This document shows, one piece after another, positions 43,226-52,103 of a stretch of 64,000 nucleotides of DNA. The notes beneath the pieces are model-generated. The model saw nothing but the letters and a program-made list of their open reading frames with translations. It made no database searches and was not told the DNA's origin. Within the stretch, counting starts at the first letter, position 1. Every line of letters begins with the position of its first letter. Both the position numbers and the translations under genes were made by a program. The stretch is from Lachnospira pectinoschiza (lineage in GTDB: Bacteria; Bacillota; Clostridia; Lachnospirales; Lachnospiraceae), in NCBI RefSeq assembly GCF_900103815.1, contig NZ_FNHZ01000001.1:310001-374000 (forward strand). The letters run 5' to 3'.

Positions 43226-43234
43226 AAGCGCGAG
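43196..43234. repeat. Partial copy of the modular hairpin repeat, inside the ferritin 3' end
   Basis: GAACGCAGTGTAAGCAATCC and the following CCCGCTTTAAAAGCG match the reverse complement of 51937-51973 with only a few differences. The copy includes the last nine codons and stop of ferritin. Confidence 0.85.
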
Positions 43235-43258
43235 TAATTAGCCACTTTACAGTAATTT

Positions 43259-43290
43259 ACCCTTCGGCTTCTATGGCTGAAGGGTTTTTG
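43259..43290 (+). terminator. Terminator of ferritin
   Basis: ACCCTTCGGC pairs with GCTGAAGGGT around a short loop, followed by TTTTT. Confidence 0.85.
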
Positions 43291-43352
43291 CATAATTAGG
43301 CAAAGTGAAACATTTTTGCTATTATATAAAAAGAAATTGGAAGGAGGCCTAT

Positions 43353-44192
43353 ATGCGAATTCAAAACTTAATCGAAAACACAAAAGGATGTAGCGGTTGT
43401 GACTGTGCCCATGGTTTTTCTTTTTACATTGAAACCACAAGTCACAAGCTATTAGTGGACTTAGGACCATCAGAGGTGACACTTGAGAATGCAAAAAAGC
43501 TTGATATAGATTTGAAAAAAGTGGACACAGTTATACTAAGTCATGGCCACTATGACCACTCAGGGGGCATAATGCCCTTTACAAAAATAAATAATCAGGC
43601 AACTATCTATATGCAGGCCCTTGCGGAGCGTGAATACTACGCTGATGATGGCGTGGAGGCAGGAAGAAAAAGATATAGATATATTGGAATTGATCCAGAA
43701 ATAAGCAAGCTTGATAATCTAAAAAAGATTGGTGGCAACTTTAAAATCGATGAGGAGCTTGAGCTTTTCACCATTAAGGAAAGAACTCATCCTCTTCCAT
43801 TTACAAACGCCCGTCTTCTAGTAAAGAAGCCAGATGGATTTGTGAAGGATGATTTCAAGCATGAGCAGTTCTTAGTTATTAGAGATGATAATAAAAGCAT
43901 CCTAGTTTCAGGCTGTGCTCACAATGGAATCTTAAGTATTATGGATGATTACATTTATAAATACGATTCCACTCCAGACTACGTAATCAGCGGTTTCCAC
44001 CTAAAGAAGAACTCCGATTACACAGAGGCTGAGGTTAAGGAAATTAAAGAGATTGCAAATGTATTAAAGACCTACAATACTAAATTTTATACCTGTCATT
44101 GCACAGGCCTCCCAGCTTTTGATATGATGAAGGACATCATGGGAGATCAGCTAGAATACGTGCATTCTGGCGATGAAGTAAAATTAGCATAA
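43353..44192 (+). CDS. MBL-fold metallohydrolase
   Basis: A 279-residue metallo-beta-lactamase-fold protein. The metal site is LSHGHYDHSGG (H-x-H-x-D-H), with further His in ERTHPLPF, SGCAHNG and TCHCTG. The pattern matches the cd07713 branch often annotated as RFAPB-synthase-like, whose real substrates are unclear. Cysteines at the N terminus (TKGCSGCDCAHG) are notable. The ATG at 43353, 6 bases after AAGGAGG, is the start. The LysR gene follows 9 bases downstream. Confidence 0.85.
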   Translation: MRIQNLIENTKGCSGCDCAHGFSFYIETTSHKLLVDLGPSEVTLENAKKLDIDLKKVDTVILSHGHYDHSGGIMPFTKINNQATIYMQALAEREYYADDGVEAGRKRYRYIGIDPEISKLDNLKKIGGNFKIDEELELFTIKERTHPLPFTNARLLVKKPDGFVKDDFKHEQFLVIRDDNKSILVSGCAHNGILSIMDDYIYKYDSTPDYVISGFHLKKNSDYTEAEVKEIKEIANVLKTYNTKFYTCHCTGLPAFDMMKDIMGDQLEYVHSGDEVKLA

Positions 44193-44201
44193 GGAGTCAC
44201 T

Positions 44202-45080
44202 ATGGATATTAAAGATATACGTTTTTATATGGAATGCTATGAGGCAAGAAGTATAAATAAGGCAGCGAAGTCTTTATTTATCACACCTCAGGGACTAGGT
44301 AAAGCCCTGGATAGAATTGAAACAGAGCTTCAGGTTAAGCTCTTTGATAGAACCAAGCAAGGCCTTGTGCCAACAGAAGCGGGAGTTTTCTTTTATAAGA
44401 AAAGCCACAGAATTTTGGAGAGCACAAGAGAGCTTGAGGAAGGCCTAGAAGAGATTAAAAGCAAGAAGAAGCTCTTTAAACTTGGCTATTCCTGCGGTTT
44501 AATCAGGATGTTGCCCTTAAGTGTCATCGATAAGATACAAGAGGATTTTGAAAATGTAGAGCTAAGTATCGAGGAATCCTCAAACCTTGATGTTAAGCAA
44601 AAGCTTGCAAAAAATCAGATAGACCTAGGCCTAGTAATTGGCCGTGTGGCAGCAGAGAATGTTATTGAAGTGGAGCTTGAAAGTAAGACCATGTGTGCAG
44701 TTGTGCCAAAGGGGCATAAGCTCTTTAATAGGAAAAGCCTAAAGATAGCAGACTTAAAGGATGAGCAGTTAATTAGTTTAAACGAGAAATATCAGGCTTA
44801 TGATAACTTGATTAATTCCTGCGAGCGCGAAGGATTTTTCCCACACATACGCATTAAAACCATGGAAGCTGCCATGATTTATGAGTTTGTTAGAGAAGGC
44901 ATTGGAATAGGAATCGATGTGGACATCCATAATAGAGAAGGACTTTTTGAAAATGTAGCGCTAATCCCTATTAAAGACGCCATTCCTTGGAGTGTCTATC
45001 TAGTTTATAAAAGTGAAAAAAGAAAAGATGAATGCTTGTTAAAGATTGAAAAAGAGTTAAAAAAGAATGCAAGAAGGTAG
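44202..45080 (+). CDS. LysR-type transcriptional regulator
   Basis: A 292-residue regulator: N-terminal winged HTH (FYMECYEARSINKAAKSLFITPQGLGKALDRIE) and a substrate-binding domain from about residue 90. It is in operon with the MBL-fold gene and just upstream of the OYE-type reductase gene on the same strand, so it may control that gene. The stop codon lies in the left arm of the terminator. Confidence 0.9.
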   Translation: MDIKDIRFYMECYEARSINKAAKSLFITPQGLGKALDRIETELQVKLFDRTKQGLVPTEAGVFFYKKSHRILESTRELEEGLEEIKSKKKLFKLGYSCGLIRMLPLSVIDKIQEDFENVELSIEESSNLDVKQKLAKNQIDLGLVIGRVAAENVIEVELESKTMCAVVPKGHKLFNRKSLKIADLKDEQLISLNEKYQAYDNLINSCEREGFFPHIRIKTMEAAMIYEFVREGIGIGIDVDIHNREGLFENVALIPIKDAIPWSVYLVYKSEKRKDECLLKIEKELKKNARR

Positions 45081-45110
45081 AAACTATTAGTTTCTACCTT
45101 CTATTTTTTT
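45072..45110 (+). terminator. Terminator after the LysR gene
   Basis: A perfect 13-bp stem AGAAGGTAGAAAC/GTTTCTACCTTCT with a 5-base loop is followed by TATTTTTTT. The stem includes the LysR stop codon. Confidence 0.9.
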
Positions 45111-45251
45111 GTTGATAGAATATTATCAATAAGGAGTGTTAAAATTATAACAAGCAAATGTTAAATAATTATCAATCCCTTAAATTAGCAGATAATTTGC
45201 GGTTAAAGAAATAGTAAATAAAAAAATACATTTTCAAAAGGAGAAAAACAG

Positions 45252-47198
45252 ATGGAAAGAAAGTATCCACATTTATCAAGCCCAATTACAGTGGCTGGCG
45301 TAACTTTTAAGAACAGAATGTTTTCTGCACCAATGGGCGGAACTGACATTACTAATGATGGTTGTATCGGACCTAAGTCTACAGCCTTCTATGAGCTTAG
45401 AGGAAAGGGCGGCGCTGGTGCTGTAACAGTATCAGAATGTATGGTTCATCCAAAAACTGATGGAAGCCACGCATATCACCTTGATCCTTCAATTTTAAAT
45501 TCCCTTGCTTGTGCTACATACACAGCAGATGCAATTAGAAGACATGGTGCAATTGCTTCCTTAGAGCTTTCACATTCAGGAATGTATGCAGGAACTTACA
45601 TGACAGATAAGTCAAAGCAAAAGAGCATGAATCAGTGGGGACCATCTGATACAGTTCGTCCTGACGGCGTAGAAGTTAAGGCCTTAACTAAGGACATGAT
45701 TGATGACATCGTTAAGTCTTATGGTGATGTAGCAGCCATGGCAAAGCGCGCAGGCTTTGAAATGCTTATGATTCACGGCGGACACGGCTGGCTAATAAAT
45801 CAGTTCCTTTCACCATACTTTAACAAAAGAACTGACGAGTATGGTGGAAGCCTTGAAAATAGATGCAGATTTGCAAAGGAAGTCCTTATTTCAGTAAGAA
45901 ATGCAGTAGGTCCTCGTTTCCCAATCGAATTTAGAATGTCAGGTTCTGAATTCTTTGATGAGGGTTATGGCCTTGAAGAAGGTGTAGAAATTGCTAAGGA
46001 ATTAGAGTCTTATGTAGACATCCTTCATGTTTCAGCAGGTACTTACCAGAGAACATTTGGAATTACACATCCATCTATGTTTGAAGAGCATGGTAGAAAT
46101 GTATATCTTGCAGCAGAAATTAAGAAGCACGTATCTGTGCCTGTTGCCACTCTTGGTGGTCTTAATGACCCAGCACAGATGGAAGAGATTATTGCCTCTG
46201 GAAAGGCAGATATTGTCTACATGGGACGTGCCCTCCTTGCAGATCCATACCTTCCAGAAAAGGTTATGCAGAATCGTGATGACGAAATCGTTCGTTGCCT
46301 TCGTTGCTTTACTTGTATGGCAGAACGTGCAGCTACATCCACAAGACGTTGTACAGTAAATCCAATTATTGGTCGTGAAATCGAGGGAGACGAAATCACA
46401 CCAGCTCCAGTTAAGAAGAAGGTTTTAGTTGCAGGTGGCGGCCCTGGCGGACTTTATGCAGCCTACACAGCAGCAAGACGTGGCCATGAGGTTATCCTTT
46501 GCGAGAAGGAATCTGAACTTGGCGGTATTTTAAAGAGTGAGCAGGCAATTTCTTTCAAATACGAAATGTACCAGCTTACAGGCACTTACGAGAAATTAGC
46601 TCGTGAGGCTGGCGTTGAAATCCGCTTAAATACTGAAGTTACTAAGGAATATGCCCTTGCTGAAAATGCAGACGCAATAATTATCGCTGTTGGCTCCTCA
46701 CCACTTGTACCTCCTATCCCAGGTCTTGATGGTGAAAATGTAGTCATCGTCAACAACTATTACAAGGAAAAGGACAAGGTAGGCGACGAAGTTGTAATTC
46801 TTGGTGGCGGCCTTGCAGGTTCTGAGTGTGCAATTCATTTAGGTCAGGAAGGTAAGAAGGTTTCTATCGTAGAAATGAGAGATAGCCTCGCACCGGATGC
46901 TAACGTAAGACATCGTCCATTACTCTTACAGCAGATTGACAAATATGTTGATGTACACACAGGCCTTAAGGCAGTTAAGGTAACAGCTGATGGCGTTGAA
47001 TGTGAAGACAAAGACGGCAAGGCAGTATTTGTTAAGGGTTCAAGCGTAATCTGCGCCCTTGGCCAGCGTTCAAGAACAAACGTAGTTGAAGAATTAAGAG
47101 ACTGCGCTCCATTCGTTAGAGTAATCGGTGATGCCGCTAAGGTTTCAACAATTACAAACGCAGTATATTGGGGCTACCACGCAGCACTTGATATCTAA
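45252..47198 (+). CDS. NADH:flavin oxidoreductase (old yellow enzyme/2,4-dienoyl-CoA reductase type)
   Basis: A 648-residue three-part enzyme. The FMN TIM barrel covers residues 1-360 (SAPMGGTDITNDG; MIHGGHGWLINQFLSP). A 4Fe-4S cluster is CLRCFTCMAERAATSTRRC (C-x2-C-x2-C-x11-C). FAD/NAD domains from about 390 start VAGGGPGGLYAAY and contain VILGGGLAGSE. Relatives in gut anaerobes reduce enoates or bile-acid and steroid double bonds (FldZ, BaiCD/BaiH). The OFA-type transporter that follows suggests a small carboxylate substrate. The recurring decamer TACATTTTCA sits next to its ribosome binding site. Confidence 0.9.
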   Translation: MERKYPHLSSPITVAGVTFKNRMFSAPMGGTDITNDGCIGPKSTAFYELRGKGGAGAVTVSECMVHPKTDGSHAYHLDPSILNSLACATYTADAIRRHGAIASLELSHSGMYAGTYMTDKSKQKSMNQWGPSDTVRPDGVEVKALTKDMIDDIVKSYGDVAAMAKRAGFEMLMIHGGHGWLINQFLSPYFNKRTDEYGGSLENRCRFAKEVLISVRNAVGPRFPIEFRMSGSEFFDEGYGLEEGVEIAKELESYVDILHVSAGTYQRTFGITHPSMFEEHGRNVYLAAEIKKHVSVPVATLGGLNDPAQMEEIIASGKADIVYMGRALLADPYLPEKVMQNRDDEIVRCLRCFTCMAERAATSTRRCTVNPIIGREIEGDEITPAPVKKKVLVAGGGPGGLYAAYTAARRGHEVILCEKESELGGILKSEQAISFKYEMYQLTGTYEKLAREAGVEIRLNTEVTKEYALAENADAIIIAVGSSPLVPPIPGLDGENVVIVNNYYKEKDKVGDEVVILGGGLAGSECAIHLGQEGKKVSIVEMRDSLAPDANVRHRPLLLQQIDKYVDVHTGLKAVKVTADGVECEDKDGKAVFVKGSSVICALGQRSRTNVVEELRDCAPFVRVIGDAAKVSTITNAVYWGYHAALDI

Positions 47199-47213
47199 GA
47201 TGTAACTAACCGG

Positions 47214-47262
47214 TGCTTTTACATTTTCATAAAGATAAGTAGTTTTGAAAATGTAAAAAGCC
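47214..47262 (+). terminator. Inverted repeat after the OYE-type gene
   Basis: GCTTTTACATTTTCA (from 47215) pairs with TGAAAATGTAAAAAGC (to about 47261) around a loop of about 16 bases. It is made of two opposed copies of the recurring decamer. No T run follows, so termination is only possible. Confidence 0.5.
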
Positions 47263-47349
47263 CGGGAAATATAATCACTAAAGATAGGTCGTCACTCCCA
47301 AGGCGACCGCACCTAGCAAAATAATATAAAAAAATTGAGGAATAAAAAT

Positions 47350-48591
47350 ATGAATTTAGGAATTAAAAATTTAGATAAAAGAAGATGGATTGTCCTAATT
47401 GCAGGATGTTTTATTAATCTTTGTTTAGGCTCTATTTATGTGTGGAGCGTGTTCTCTGCTGGTATGGCAGACTATTTTACAAATACCCTTGGAAAAACAG
47501 TGACTTCCGCAGACCTTGCAATCGTTTATACAATTGCTAACTCAGTTGGCCCAATCACAATGATTTCAGGTGGTTGGTTTAATGATAAGTTTGGACCAAG
47601 AAAAGTCATTTTAATTGGCGGTATCATGTGGGGCTTAGGTATGTTTTTATCAGGCTTTGCAACTAACGTTAACGGACTTATCCTAACTTACGGTCTCATT
47701 GGTGGTCTCGGTCTTGGAATGGCTTACGGTAGCACAATTTCTACTTGCGTTAAGTTCTTCCCAGATAAGAGAGGCTTAGTTGGTGGCATCACAACAGCTG
47801 TTTACGGCTTAAGTTCAGTAATTCTCCCACCAATCGTTACTGTAATTGTTGCTAAGACAAATGCAACAACAGCCTTTAAGATTGTTGGTATAGTTTTCAT
47901 GGTGCTTATTGCAGTTTCTGTAATCTTCCTTGAGAAGTGCCCGGATGACTACACACCAGCAGGTTTCACACCAAAGAAAACAGCAGCAGTTAAGCAGAAC
48001 ATGAACTGGAAGGAAATGTTAAAGACACCTACATTCTACGTAATGCTTTTACTTCTTACATGTGGCGCCTTTACTGGTATGATGATCACATCACAGGCTT
48101 CATCAGTTGCCCAGCACATGGTAGGTTTATCAGCAGTAGCAGCGAGCTTAGCAGTTTCAGTATTAGCTTTATTTAATGCTTTAGGTAGAATTGTGGCTGG
48201 TTTCGTTTCAGATAAGATTGGTAGAATTAATACTTTATTCCTTGCTTGCATCCTTGCAGTAATTGGCCTTTTATGCCTTTATTTCTCAGGAATGGGCACA
48301 GTTACTCTATTCTACATCGGCCTTTCAATCGTTGGTATCAGCTATGGCGCTTTCATGGGCGTATACCCAGGCTTTACAGCTGACCAGTTCGGCCCTAAGA
48401 ATAACTCAGTAAACTACGGAATTATGTTTATCGGTTTCGCTATCGCAGGTTACTTTGGTCCACAGATCATGGGACAAACATTTGCAAAGACAGGAGCATA
48501 CCAGAATGCATTTATTTACGCAATTGTATTCTCAGTTGTAGGTATCCTTTTTACATTTATCTACAGACTAGTAGCTAAGAAGAATAAGTAA
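47350..48591 (+). CDS. MFS transporter, oxalate/formate antiporter (OFA) family
   Basis: A 413-residue, 12-TM permease. The N-terminal GSIYVWSVFSAGMADYF and GGWFNDKFGPRKVI (MFS motif A) followed by GLGLGMAYGSTISTC are typical of OFA members, which carry small carboxylates (oxalate, formate, lactate, pyruvate). The ATG at 47350 is preferred over the TTG at 47335 because GAGGA lies 8 bases before it. It probably moves the substrate or product of the upstream reductase. Confidence 0.88.
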   Translation: MNLGIKNLDKRRWIVLIAGCFINLCLGSIYVWSVFSAGMADYFTNTLGKTVTSADLAIVYTIANSVGPITMISGGWFNDKFGPRKVILIGGIMWGLGMFLSGFATNVNGLILTYGLIGGLGLGMAYGSTISTCVKFFPDKRGLVGGITTAVYGLSSVILPPIVTVIVAKTNATTAFKIVGIVFMVLIAVSVIFLEKCPDDYTPAGFTPKKTAAVKQNMNWKEMLKTPTFYVMLLLLTCGAFTGMMITSQASSVAQHMVGLSAVAASLAVSVLALFNALGRIVAGFVSDKIGRINTLFLACILAVIGLLCLYFSGMGTVTLFYIGLSIVGISYGAFMGVYPGFTADQFGPKNNSVNYGIMFIGFAIAGYFGPQIMGQTFAKTGAYQNAFIYAIVFSVVGILFTFIYRLVAKKNK

Positions 48592-48700
48592 AAGGCTAAA
48601 TCTTTTTACTTGAAAATGTATCTAGCTCTGTTAAAATATCTCTTGATAATACATTTATTTATATTTAAAAGGAAGTTATTAGAAAGGGAAATTTTAAATT

Positions 48701-49201
48701 ATGAAAATCAGAAATGCAGTAACAACTGATCTAGACCGCATCATGGATATTTATGCTTACGCAAGAAAATTCATGACAGAACATGGAAATCCAACTCAGT
48801 GGGGACCAACACAGTGGCCACCAAGAGATTTAATTGTTGAAGATATCAAAAGAGAGAAAAGCTTTGTTTGTCTAAACGACAAAGACGAAGTAATCGGCGT
48901 ATTCTTCTATAACTTCGGTAAGGACATTGATCCAACTTACGGCGATATCACTGAAGGTGGTTGGATTGAAGATAGTCCATACGCAGTAGTTCACAGACTT
49001 GCAGTGGATGGTTCTGAAAGAGGTATTGGTACATTTTGCTTAAACTGGGCTTTCGAGAAATCAGGTCACGTAAGAATCGATACTCACGGCGACAACAAGG
49101 TAATGCAGAACCTACTTACAAAGCTAGGTTTTAAGCACACTGGAACAGTTTATGTAGAAAGTGATAATATGCCAAGAATCGCATTTGAGAAGATTGCTTA
49201 G
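48701..49201 (+). CDS. GNAT-family N-acetyltransferase
   Basis: A 166-residue acetyltransferase starting MKIRNAVTTDLDRIMDIY, with VVHRLAVDGSERGIGTFCL as the acetyl-CoA block and RIDTHGDNKVMQNLLTKLGF as the C-terminal motif. The substrate is unknown. A decamer copy (TGAAAATGTA, 48611-48620) precedes it with flanks like those at 4601. Confidence 0.88.
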   Translation: MKIRNAVTTDLDRIMDIYAYARKFMTEHGNPTQWGPTQWPPRDLIVEDIKREKSFVCLNDKDEVIGVFFYNFGKDIDPTYGDITEGGWIEDSPYAVVHRLAVDGSERGIGTFCLNWAFEKSGHVRIDTHGDNKVMQNLLTKLGFKHTGTVYVESDNMPRIAFEKIA

Positions 49202-49417
49202 TTTGTAATTAATATAATAATAAAAACTTTAGGCGATTATATGGAAAATGTTTTTAATACATTTCTATGTAATCGTCTTTTTATGTGCAAGATTAAGAAA
49301 CTAAAACAAATGTATTTAAAAATAGGGCTATTCTAGGACTTTTTTTCAGATTATAATTATTTTAAGTTAGAGATATTAAACCTAAATACTTAATAATCGA
49401 TTTAAGAGGAGATAGGA
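49202..49417. other. Intergenic region without a clear feature
   Basis: 216 bases. A partial inverted repeat occurs around AGGCGATTAT...GTAATCGTCTTTTTAT (about 49232-49282), which could be a weak terminator of the GNAT gene. No promoter stands out. Confidence 0.4.
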
Positions 49418-50053
49418 ATGAAAAAGTACAAAGCAAAAGCATTAGTTAAAATTAGTAGATATCAAAATTATTTTCCAACATTAGAGGAGTCAATTAAGGA
49501 AGATGTTTACAAGCGAATGGAAGAGTTGCTTGTGGAGGAGAAAGAATATTGTGATAAGAGAAACTATGAGCACATGGCACAAATAATAACTTCTATTGCA
49601 CTTTACGAAGTTTTACAAAAACATGGTAAATCCGAAGAAGAAGCCTACAAATTAGTTTCTGAGAAAATGTGGGAATTCCTTGATCCAAGCAGCATGCAAA
49701 AGCTTGCAAGGAAAAGTTTCTTCTTACCACTTATGAAAAAGGTAGTGCCTTTTGGCTTTAAGCATAAGTCAGGCACAGGCTGGAGATACACATGGCATTT
49801 AGATGAGGATTCAAAAAATGAATTTAAGTTTGAATGTAACGAATGTATCTACGCAAAGATTCTTGGAAAGCGAGACTTATTAAAGCTTGGAGCAATGTGC
49901 TGTCACGCAGATATTATCAATTACGGAAGCCTTCCATATACTGATTTCATAAGAACAAAAACGCTATGTCAGGGCGGCGATTGCTGTGACTTTAGATTTG
50001 TTCGCTATACAACAGACGCAGGAGATGGTTGGGAAAGAAGTAAGAGCATATAG
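49418..50053 (+). CDS. L-2-amino-thiazoline-4-carboxylic acid hydrolase family protein
   Basis: A 211-residue cytoplasmic protein of the ATC-hydrolase family: C-terminal CCHADIINYGSLPYTDF with RTKTLCQGGDCCDFRF is the family signature, with several conserved Cys and His. The founding member opens the thiazoline ring of 2-aminothiazoline-4-carboxylate, the adduct of cyanide and cystine, on the way to cysteine. Most clostridial members are uncharacterised. It has its own ribosome binding site and ends at a bidirectional terminator. Confidence 0.78.
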   Translation: MKKYKAKALVKISRYQNYFPTLEESIKEDVYKRMEELLVEEKEYCDKRNYEHMAQIITSIALYEVLQKHGKSEEEAYKLVSEKMWEFLDPSSMQKLARKSFFLPLMKKVVPFGFKHKSGTGWRYTWHLDEDSKNEFKFECNECIYAKILGKRDLLKLGAMCCHADIINYGSLPYTDFIRTKTLCQGGDCCDFRFVRYTTDAGDGWERSKSI

Positions 50054-50069
50054 GATTTGCTTTTTAAAA

Positions 50070-50106
50070 GAAAAAGCCACAGGTCCTACAACCTGTGGCT
50101 TTTCTG
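50070..50106. terminator. Bidirectional terminator
   Basis: AAAAAGCCACAGGT pairs perfectly with ACCTGTGGCTTTT around a 6-base loop, between two convergent genes. Confidence 0.9.
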
Positions 50107-50131
50107 GAAAGTTTAATATCACTTTTTTGGA

Positions 50132-51502
50132 TTAATTATTTGGTGCGAAATCAGAGTGAAGCATTGGTGCAAGCATCTCTGTTAGGCCATCTACCTGACT
50201 TGGGAAAGCCCAGATTGTACCCATCATCATTTCTCTTGTCATGCGGCCGTTGATGATCATTGCAACAACATTGATCATTTCAGCTGCTAAGTCGCCGTAA
50301 AGTTCAGCACCAACAAGATAGTTATCCTTATCAAGGATTACTGTAGCTTCAGCATCTGTTTCATTTCTATATTCAAAAGCTAGCATTTGACCATAGCTAA
50401 TCTTCTGAACTGTGTATTTATCTGGATTTGCAAGGGCTTCATTAACGCCAACACCAGCGGCAGCAATTCTAGGTAGTGTAAATACTACGTTTGGAACTGC
50501 AGGATATGCAATTTCCTGAGGATTTCCAAGGATTGCAGTAGCAATGTAATTAGATTCAAAAGTAGCAGTAGGTGTAAGTCTTGGAATCTTCTTATCAACT
50601 ACATCACCGCTAGCATAGATGTTTGCTGTGCTTGTTCGCATAAATCCATCAACTGTAATACCGCTGTTTGTATATTCAACGCCAGCCTTTTCAAGATCTA
50701 AGCCCTCTGTGTTAGCTCTTCGACCTGTTGCTGCTAAAACATAATCTGTTTCAACACATAAGCCAGATTGTGTCTTAACAAGGTACTTTTCTCCACTCTT
50801 TTCAACGCCGCAAACTGCCTCATTAAAGTAGAATTCAACTCCAGCATCCTTTAATTTAGCAATAATTCTGTTTGTGTACTCTTCGCTGTACTGACGAAGG
50901 GCTCTATCAGTAAATTCAATAACTGTAGCCTTTACGCCAAACTGTGTAAGTAAAGAAGCGAATTCCATTGAGATAATACCAGCACCAACAAATGTAATGT
51001 GCTCAGGTAAATCCTTTAAGTCAAGAATTTCACGGCTTGTGTGCATGAATTCCTTGCCTGGAATGTCAAGCTTGTAATCATACTGACCAGTTGCAATGAC
51101 GATATTTTCAGCAGTTACGCACTTGTCGCCCACCTGAACTGTATGAGCATCAACAAACTTAGCATCTCCTCTAATAATTTCAAATCCAGCACCAGTTAAC
51201 ATGCCTGTCATTGCATTTGCAAGAGGATCAATATTAGCATGCTTATATTCCATAAATTTTGGCCAGTTCATCTTAATGTCTGTCTCAAGACCGAGATTCT
51301 TGTATCTATCAAGGGCAGATACAAGTTCTGCAGGACCATCAAGTAAGGCCTTAGCATCACAACCATAGTTTGTGCAAGTACCACCTGTAAGGTCTCTTTC
51401 TGCAAATGCAACTCTCTTGCCAGCTCCAGCTAAGATTAAGGCACCATGCCAAGCCGCATGTCCTGTTCCAATGTAAAGTACGTCGTAATCAAAATTTCCC
51501 AT
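50132..51502 (-). CDS. Dihydrolipoamide dehydrogenase/mercuric reductase-like flavoprotein
   Basis: A 456-residue class I pyridine nucleotide-disulfide oxidoreductase. The FAD loop is IGTGHAAWHGALILAGAG (unusual GxGHAA), the redox disulfide is GGTCTNYGCDAK (C-x4-C), the NAD domain is FVGAGIISMEFASLL, and YASGDV binds FAD. The C-terminal His-Glu pair of lipoamide dehydrogenases (HPT-x-x-E) is replaced by a different end (GTIWAFPSQVDGLTEML), so lipoamide is probably not the substrate. It may reduce a small disulfide or act as a quinone or metal reductase. Confidence 0.83.
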   Translation of the reverse strand: MGNFDYDVLYIGTGHAAWHGALILAGAGKRVAFAERDLTGGTCTNYGCDAKALLDGPAELVSALDRYKNLGLETDIKMNWPKFMEYKHANIDPLANAMTGMLTGAGFEIIRGDAKFVDAHTVQVGDKCVTAENIVIATGQYDYKLDIPGKEFMHTSREILDLKDLPEHITFVGAGIISMEFASLLTQFGVKATVIEFTDRALRQYSEEYTNRIIAKLKDAGVEFYFNEAVCGVEKSGEKYLVKTQSGLCVETDYVLAATGRRANTEGLDLEKAGVEYTNSGITVDGFMRTSTANIYASGDVVDKKIPRLTPTATFESNYIATAILGNPQEIAYPAVPNVVFTLPRIAAAGVGVNEALANPDKYTVQKISYGQMLAFEYRNETDAEATVILDKDNYLVGAELYGDLAAEMINVVAMIINGRMTREMMMGTIWAFPSQVDGLTEMLAPMLHSDFAPNN

Positions 51503-51811
51503 AAATTTCTTCCTTTCATAAATGAGATTAATAAGTAGTTACTCTAGTAAATGTTTTAATTTTCGTAGTTATGTAAATGTGTATATGTTTTAAAAGTGAC
51601 TAATATTAGTTTTATATTGAATTGTATTAATTTTAAACGCGATTAAATTGTGTACAATGAATATAACACTTTGTTAGTTAATTGTCAAACGCAAAATTTA
51701 ATTGCATACAATTAATTCTTTAAAATACACATAAGCCACATATATTATACATCCAATATAGATATATTTGTATAAAAATATATCTATAGCCAAAATTAAT
51801 GAGAACACATT
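51503..51811. other. AT-rich intergenic region upstream of the disulfide oxidoreductase gene
   Basis: 309 bases, nearly all A/T. It probably holds the minus-strand promoter of the flavoprotein gene. Two copies of GTATAATTAAT-like and TACAATGAATATAA sequence were noted, and TGTATAC-like/TTGCATACAATTAA near 51705 recurs as TTGCATACAATTTA at 59697. Nothing firmer is visible. Confidence 0.4.
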
Positions 51812-51973
51812 GTAAAGCGGACATTCGGAATCCGCTTCGCTACTTACCTATGAACGCAGTGGCACTTTGTGCCACCTGTCAGAAGGGGCTTTAACCCCTT
51901 CTGACACTAGTAAGCTTTATACCCCCGCTTAAAGCTTACGCTTTTGAAGCGGGGGATTGCTTACACTGCGTTC
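51812..51973. repeat. Modular hairpin repeat, full-length copy
   Basis: A 162-base element of nested inverted repeats. The outer pair GAACGCAGTG (51852) and CACTGCGTTC (51964) encloses GTGGCAC-TTT-GTGCCAC, GTCAGAAGGGG (51878) with CCCCTTCTGAC (51895), and CCCCCGCTT (51922) with AAGCGGGGG (51947). The left flank holds AAGCGGA/TCCGCTT. It is inverted relative to the short copy at 28109, which equals this one without the internal modules. Confidence 0.9.
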
Positions 51974-52048
51974 AAAGTTATTAGTTCCGATTTTTACAAT
52001 ACACATGTTTTGAGAAAAGTTATCATATAGCCATAAAGCAAAGGCAAC

Positions 52049-52082
52049 GGGGCCGAGGTCATAAGACTTCGGTCCCTTTTTT
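52049..52082 (+). terminator. Terminator-like hairpin just before the HcnA-like gene (possible attenuator)
   Basis: GGGGCCGAGGTC pairs with GACTTCGGTCCC, followed by nine T. It ends 20 bases before a start codon with the gene's ribosome binding site after it. There is no plus-strand gene upstream to terminate. It could stop reading from the repeat region or act as a leader attenuator. No T-box or known riboswitch core is visible. Confidence 0.65.
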
Positions 52083-52103
52083 TTATAGAAAGGAGAGTTT
52101 GAA

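Noticed and set aside
51852-51973. Cobalamin riboswitch (GCCAC/CAGTGG-like sequence)
   Set aside because: The similarity comes from simple palindromes; the B12-box and surrounding core are missing and the element recurs at gene 3' ends.
52049-52082. T-box riboswitch before the HcnA-like gene
   Set aside because: The hairpin resembles a T-box terminator, but no AGGGTGGNACCGCG-type antiterminator or specifier loop is visible upstream.
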